64,000 nt of DNA from Hymenobacter plasmatis. GTDB taxonomy: Bacteria > Bacteroidota > Bacteroidia > Cytophagales > Hymenobacteraceae. Below, piece by piece: positions 60,301-64,000 of the stretch; position 1 is the first letter of the stretch; each line of letters begins with the position of its first letter. The notes beneath the pieces are model-generated. The model ran no database searches and was not told where the DNA came from. It saw nothing but the letters and a program-made list of their open reading frames with translations. The translations under genes were made by a program, and so were the position numbers. The DNA lies in assembly GCF_020711255.1 (NCBI RefSeq), contig NZ_JAJFAW010000027.1, positions 22,157 to 86,156 on the forward strand. Direction: 5' to 3'.

Positions 60301-60666
60301 TTAGAAGGCTAATACTCCTTCTTTGGGGTCGGGGCCGTATTCGTTATCGCCACGGGTGCCTTCGGTGCAGAAAAGCACCAGCAACCAGATAGCGCCTACC
60401 AGCGGCACCAGCGCGATGAACATAAACCAGCCGCTCTTGCCCACATCGTGGAGCCTTCTAACACCCACAGCCAGGCTGGGAATGAGTAAAGCAAGAGCGT
60501 ACAGACCCGAGATAGCGCCGCTGCCAGCGCCAGAAAACACGTAGTCGGCTACTCCAGCTACAAGAGAAAAAAGAAAGTTAAACAAGACAAACATCCAGTA
60601 CTCCTTCCGTCGGGCGCGGCCGCTGAAGACGGCGTAGTTTCTTAAGGCTTGTAAAAAGTATTCCAT
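60301..60666 (-). CDS. DUF805 membrane protein
   Basis: 121 aa from the ATG at 60666. DUF805 hallmark start YFLQALRNYAVFSGRARRKEYWMFVLFN, then three membrane helices (FLFSLVAGVADYVF, ISGLYALALLIPSLAVGVRRLHDVGKSGW, FMFIALVPLVGAIWLLVLF) and the ending GTRGDNEYGPDPKEG. A small inner-membrane protein found in most bacteria; function unknown. The TAGCTCAA word follows the stop on this strand. Confidence 0.93.
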   Translation of the reverse strand: MEYFLQALRNYAVFSGRARRKEYWMFVLFNFLFSLVAGVADYVFSGAGSGAISGLYALALLIPSLAVGVRRLHDVGKSGWFMFIALVPLVGAIWLLVLFCTEGTRGDNEYGPDPKEGVLAF

Positions 60667-61030
60667 TCGCAAATTGGACTAACGTTCCTACTCGTGAGGC
60701 TTTTCGGTGACGCCCCGTTTTTTAGAGTGGGTTCTGGCCTCCACTTGCTGTCACCGTTCAATAGTTCTGGCAAATGGCCGAATTGCTTTAAAATGGTCAC
60801 TAAACAGCGGGCAAGATAGAGGTTGATTTCAATATTGAGCTATTGCCTAAAAAATCGCGACAGCCAATAACGCTTGCTTGGGATTATCCACGAAAAAAGT
60901 TGTTTCGGACGAAGGAGGGGCGGCTTTCCTGATGGAAATAGCAGAAACGCCCGGCGGCCAAAGCGGCCGCCTAGCCCCGCCTGGTAACGTAATGAATGAA
61001 AGCCTCCTAAGCCCGTAATTCTTGCTGTCT
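60667..61030. other. Gene-free interval between the DUF805 and second DAC-like genes
   Basis: 364 bases with no supportable frame. It contains TTGAGCTA at 60835-60842 and a small hairpin GGCGGCC / GGCCGCC (60953-60971). Divergent promoters for both neighbours must lie here. Confidence 0.55.
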
Positions 61031-62155
61031 ATGCACTCCGAACCCACTTATCTGACGGCGCGCATGGCCGCGCCCGCCATTGAAGCCCACTTTGCGCGGC
61101 ACCGGGCGGCTATTTCAGAAAAGGTACACCGGCTGGCGCCGCCACCCGAAAGCCATTGGGTGGAAGCCATCATCGACGTGGCTTTCTGGGCCAGCCTGCG
61201 TCGGGAAGAGGGGCACCTGCCCCGGATATCGTTGGCGCTGCTGCCGCCGGAGCACGCCCGGCAGCCGCTGATGCTGGGCCAGCGCCGCCGCCTCACGCCC
61301 TACAACCTGCTGAAGCTGGCGCCCGCCGTCGAGCAGCCCGGTATTCACCTGGGCGTGTGGCACGACGCCGACGGGCTCCACGTCTGGGGCACGGCCACCA
61401 GCATTCCGCCGCTGTGCTTTGTGCTGGAAGTGGTGGAAGCCGGCCTGCTGGTGGTGAAGCACTCCCGCGCCGGCGGGTTTGGCAAGTACGTGAACGTGGC
61501 CGTGCTACGCGGCGACCGGCTGCAACTCGTGGACGAAGGCAACGTGGGCCTGAGCGACTGCCCGGCCCTGCAGGCCTTTCTGCCCGGCCGCAGCCTGCCC
61601 ACCGGCAGCGGCGAAATCGACCACGTGCTGCTGGGGCTGGCGGCCGCCATGCGCGCCCACGGCCGCGGCGGCCTGGTGCTGGTGGTGCCGCCCGGCTCCA
61701 GCCAGTGGCAGGAGTCGGTGGTGCAGCCCATTACCTACCTCGTCGACCCCGCCTACAAGAGCATTCGGGCCGGGCGCCCGGGGCCCGCCAAGCGGCGGCC
61801 CGACCAGCCCAACCCCGACATCGGGATGGTGGGCGGCTTCACCGCCATCGACGGGGCCACGGTGATTACGCAGGAGTACCACCTGCTGGCGTTTGGCGCC
61901 AAGGTGACCCGGGCCAAGGGCAGCAGCAGCGTCGACAAGCTGGTGCTGACCAGGCCGGTGGTGGGCCGCGAGCCCGTGCACCTGCACCCCGCCCAATACG
62001 GCGGCACCCGGCACTTGGCCGCGGCCCAGTTCGTACACGACCAGCGCGATTCCCTGGCCCTGGTGGCTTCCCAGGACGGTTTTTTCACCGTATTCGCGTG
62101 GTCCGATGCCCTGCAAATGGTGCACGCCCACCGGATAGACGTGCTGCTGTTGTAG
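61031..62155 (+). CDS. DAC-like (DisA_N-type) protein with N-terminal sensor-like region, copy 2
   Basis: 374 aa from the ATG at 61031. The second half looks like a diadenylate-cyclase domain: GRGGLVLVVPPG opens it (about 212), AIDGATVIT carries DGA (274-276), and GGTRHLAAAQFV carries R327-H328 where canonical enzymes have RHR, followed by SLALVASQDGFFTVF. The first about 190 residues hold a separate domain (HWVEAIIDVAFWASLRREEG; GIHLGVWHDADGLHVWGTAT), with no membrane segment, resembling the DAC-associated sensor domains (DACNV-type) reported in Bacteroidota. c-di-AMP synthesis is plausible but unproven. Different in sequence from copy 1 at 21634-23151. Confidence 0.75.
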   Translation: MHSEPTYLTARMAAPAIEAHFARHRAAISEKVHRLAPPPESHWVEAIIDVAFWASLRREEGHLPRISLALLPPEHARQPLMLGQRRRLTPYNLLKLAPAVEQPGIHLGVWHDADGLHVWGTATSIPPLCFVLEVVEAGLLVVKHSRAGGFGKYVNVAVLRGDRLQLVDEGNVGLSDCPALQAFLPGRSLPTGSGEIDHVLLGLAAAMRAHGRGGLVLVVPPGSSQWQESVVQPITYLVDPAYKSIRAGRPGPAKRRPDQPNPDIGMVGGFTAIDGATVITQEYHLLAFGAKVTRAKGSSSVDKLVLTRPVVGREPVHLHPAQYGGTRHLAAAQFVHDQRDSLALVASQDGFFTVFAWSDALQMVHAHRIDVLLL

Positions 62156-62421
62156 CTCCAGCTGCTTTCGTGCCTTGAATCTGGTGGTGGCCACCCCAGC
62201 GCAGCAAATGCGGGGCTCACAACTGCTAATCCTGGCCCCAATAACTGAACAGTAGCCGCCCCAACGGTGCTGTTGAAAGGAACTGCCCTGACAAAAGCAA
62301 AACCTTCTGCGCATGCCTTGCGAATACCATGTTGCGCTGGCCCGCAGTACCCCCGGGTACTGCATTGGCTAGTGCGTTAGGTCTTTACTTCATTTGGCAC
62401 TGTACTTCACTCTCCACAACT

Positions 62422-62778
62422 ATGGGCAAAGGCAAAAAGAAGAACTCGAAAAAAGACCAGGTTTCGGATGATTTGCTGGACGCCGCAGCCCTGTCGGTCA
62501 AGAAGTTTCGCAAGGTCACGAAGCAGATAACCAAGCTGAGCACTGGCCAGAAGATTGTGGGTGGCATTGTGCTGATTGCTGCGGGCCTCACTTATCTGGC
62601 CAAGCAGGACTTTGAAGCCGACGAAACCCCGGCTCCGGAACCTCATAGCCACGACCACGCGCTAGCTCATCACCACAAGGCCAAGCCCTTCGCGGTTGAA
62701 GAGCATGCTGCGTCCGATGAGGCAGGCCATGCTCCCCGAAAACCCAGAAAAAGCATCGCGGCAAAGCACGAAAGCTAA
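62422..62778 (+). CDS. Small basic membrane protein, pair member 1
   Basis: 118 aa from the ATG at 62422. Lys-rich start (MGKGKKKNSKKDQ), an amphipathic stretch (LLDAAALSVKKFRKVTKQITKL), one hydrophobic segment (IVGGIVLIAAGLTYLAK) and a His/Ala-rich tail (PHSHDHALAHHHK) that might bind metal. The core STGQKIVGGIVLIAAGLTYL resembles STTKKVVGGAALLALGWNYL of the next gene, so the two are probably related. Function not recognised. Confidence 0.75.
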   Translation: MGKGKKKNSKKDQVSDDLLDAAALSVKKFRKVTKQITKLSTGQKIVGGIVLIAAGLTYLAKQDFEADETPAPEPHSHDHALAHHHKAKPFAVEEHAASDEAGHAPRKPRKSIAAKHES

Positions 62779-62892
62779 ATCAGTTCTTAAGCTCGCTTTC
62801 CTGCGCTTCGCCCTTTCTTTAGGCTGGCGTATTGGGCATTGGACCGCGTTATCCGTTTGATAATCCTTAATCTTTCACTTCAACAAAACGCC

Positions 62893-63159
62893 ATGAAAAA
62901 GACTAAAAAAGCCAAAGCGGCAAAGAAACGCACCCTGCTCGGCGGCGCAACCAAATCCCTCAAAAAATTGGGCAAAGGCACAGCCAACGGCATTGGCGGC
63001 CTCAGTACGACCAAGAAAGTAGTCGGCGGCGCTGCCCTGTTGGCCCTGGGCTGGAACTACCTGAACAAGCGCCGCGGCAAGAAGGCCGCCAGTGCCAACG
63101 CTACCGCAGCCGAGATGCACCTGAATGCGATGGACGGAAACGAAGAGAACCAGGCCTAG
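62893..63159 (+). CDS. Small basic membrane protein, pair member 2
   Basis: 88 aa from the ATG at 62893. Starts MKKTKKAKAAKKRTLLGGAT, has one hydrophobic segment (VVGGAALLALGWNYLNK) and ends in an Ala/Asn-rich tail. It lines up with the core of the preceding protein but lacks its His-rich tail. Same strand, 114 bases downstream. A terminator shared with the convergent cold-shock gene follows. Function not recognised. Confidence 0.75.
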   Translation: MKKTKKAKAAKKRTLLGGATKSLKKLGKGTANGIGGLSTTKKVVGGAALLALGWNYLNKRRGKKAASANATAAEMHLNAMDGNEENQA

Positions 63160-63185
63160 TGCGGGACAAGCTCCTGCAGTCGATT

Positions 63186-63244
63186 GATTACTAATAAAAA
63201 GAGGCGAATGCTCATTGAGCATCCGCCTCTTTTTATTAGTAATC
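63186..63244. terminator. Long bidirectional terminator
   Basis: 59-bp almost perfect palindrome; arms GATTACTAATAAAAAGAGGC G and its inverse, one A/C mismatch, then ATGCTCA / TGAGCAT. Lies between the convergent small-protein and cold-shock genes. Confidence 0.93.
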
Positions 63245-63252
63245 AGTGCAAA

Positions 63253-63747
63253 CTAGGCAGCGGGCGCAGCCGGCGCCGGGGGCGGCGTAGCGCTGGCAAT
63301 TTTCACGCGCACGGCGTTGGGGCCTTTGGGGCCCATTTCTACTTCAAAAGTTACTTTGTCGTTTTCGCCGATAGGGCCGCCGGCCAGGCCGTTGGCGTGC
63401 ACGAAAATGCTTTCCTGCGTCTGCTGGTCTTTAATAAAGCCGTAGCCTTTCGATTCGTTGAAAAAGCTCACGATGCCGGTACGCACCGGGTCCACGTCGT
63501 CTTCGGCCGTGCGCCGGGCCACCCCAATCTGAATGTCCTCGTCTTTGATGACGCGCTTCTTCTTGGGGTCGGGCGGGGTGGACGAGATGTTACCATCCTC
63601 GTCTACATAGGCCAACATTTCTTCCAGCGGCTGGCCTGATTTGGCGTTTGCCTGGCGCTCTGCTTTGCGCTCTTCCTTCTCGGTCTTCTTCTTGGCCCGC
63701 TTTTTCTCGTTGTCCTTTTTACCAAAAGTCTCTTGTGACCTACCCAT
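63253..63747 (-). CDS. Cold-shock-domain protein with long charged N-terminal extension
   Basis: 164 aa. The cold-shock domain occupies about 88-150: TGIVSFFNESKGYGFIKD (RNP1) and ESIFVHANGL (RNP2), ending GPNAVRVKI. It binds single-stranded RNA or DNA. The first 85 residues are an acidic/basic, probably disordered arm (KKRAKKKTEKEERKAERQAN; DEDGNISSTPPDPKKKR) and the last 12 are Pro/Ala. Extended versions are common in Bacteroidota and may anchor the domain on ribosomes or RNA. The terminator at 63186 serves it. Confidence 0.95.
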   Translation of the reverse strand: MGRSQETFGKKDNEKKRAKKKTEKEERKAERQANAKSGQPLEEMLAYVDEDGNISSTPPDPKKKRVIKDEDIQIGVARRTAEDDVDPVRTGIVSFFNESKGYGFIKDQQTQESIFVHANGLAGGPIGENDKVTFEVEMGPKGPNAVRVKIASATPPPAPAAPAA

Positions 63748-63961
63748 AGTTTTGTGCTGCTAAATCGTTGTATCTGTTTTTCCTAATCGAAGTAGACGGA
63801 CAAAACAGAGGAGTGGATTGCTACGAAGATACGACATAAATACAGGCTTTGGGACGCTTAGGATTCGAGCCAATGCTTAATAATCGGCACATTGGCATGT
63901 GATTCTCTTAGCTCAACTTTCTTTAGACGGTGTTATGAACTTGTGAGCGAAATTAGCGGGT

Positions 63962-64000
63962 ATGGAAGTTACCCGCCGCGCCTATCCCAGCGACGTCACC
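63962..64000 (+). CDS. Start of a probable IS5-type transposase, cut by the window edge
   Basis: Thirteen codons remain: MEVTRRAYPSDVT. This matches the N-terminal pattern RR.YPSDLTD..W of IS5-group transposases (DUF4096 region). The IS left end should lie in 63850-63960; TTAGACGGTGTTATGAACTT (from 63922) is a candidate, but only one end is visible. If correct, a mobile element starts here. Confidence 0.45.
   Translation, partial: MEVTRRAYPSDVT

Noticed and set aside
62422..63159. Toxin-antitoxin reading of the small protein pair
   Set aside because: The two proteins are similar to each other, not a toxin/antitoxin combination, and are separated by 114 bases.

Overview
The window looks like chromosomal DNA of a Bacteroidota bacterium of the Cytophagales, most likely Hymenobacter or a close relative. 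The reasons are: GC-rich coding DNA with long spurious antisense frames; promoters of the Bacteroidota TAnnTTTG type and almost no Shine-Dalgarno sites; two large secreted proteins ending in type IX secretion (T9SS) type A sorting domains; SpII lipoproteins; and several families typical of the group (DUF4468, TonB-C repeat protein, 7TMR-DISM kinase, DUF3494 adhesin). The genus is inferred from style and recalled similarity, not from a search.

Layout. 0-5 kb: 3' part of secA, a T9SS-exported repeat protein and a small family protein that has a paralogue at 11.6 kb. 5.3-9.6 kb: deoC, a lipoprotein, an M20 amidohydrolase, an outer-membrane barrel and an Hsp20. 9.8-13.8 kb: HtrA-type protease and an ALDH7-like dehydrogenase. 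13.9-18.5 kb: lipoprotein, then an ECF sigma factor with a probable membrane anti-sigma factor and a DUF4097-like surface protein, a periplasmic PPC-domain protein and a DUF4442 protein. 18.6-24 kb: amidase lipoprotein, secreted MetX-like hydrolase, a diadenylate-cyclase-like (DAC) protein with a large N-terminal region, and a TonB-C protein. 24-32 kb: RidA, bestrophin, FAD/Rieske oxidoreductase, cyanophycinase, GH13 amylase lipoprotein and a FUSC membrane protein. 32-41 kb: orphan histidine kinase, S9 peptidase, small hypotheticals, a SHOCT protein, an SMP-30/MRJP-like lipoprotein and a double-psi barrel protein. 41-46 kb: sucA and sucB; the E3 gene lpd lies at 54 kb. 46-54 kb: DUF4126, truncated globin, EamA exporter, a porin / DUF4468 / amt ammonium-uptake cluster and an M1 peptidase. 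55.5-59.5 kb: AraC regulator with an HMA-like N-terminus, ice-binding-like T9SS adhesin and a tiny PID-CTERM-like protein. 59.5-64 kb: DUF4440, DUF805, a second DAC-like protein, two related small membrane proteins, a cold-shock protein and the start of a probable IS5-type transposase.

Most genes are ordinary housekeeping, cell-envelope or secreted-hydrolase functions. E1/E2/E3 together form the 2-oxoglutarate dehydrogenase complex. The porin, DUF4468 protein and Amt look like one nitrogen-uptake unit. The sigma and anti-sigma genes with their membrane and surface partners look like one envelope-response unit.

The less ordinary material is: (1) two different DAC-domain proteins with non-canonical RHR motifs; (2) a strongly enriched intergenic word TAGCTCAA, often just after stop codons; (3) at least three families of long palindromic repeats, one with arms that seem to have been swapped between subtypes; (4) an adhesin / PID-CTERM / AraC module bracketed by two identical hairpins; (5) -7 boxes placed so close to start codons that leaderless mRNAs are likely. 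No rRNA, confident tRNA or CRISPR array was seen.
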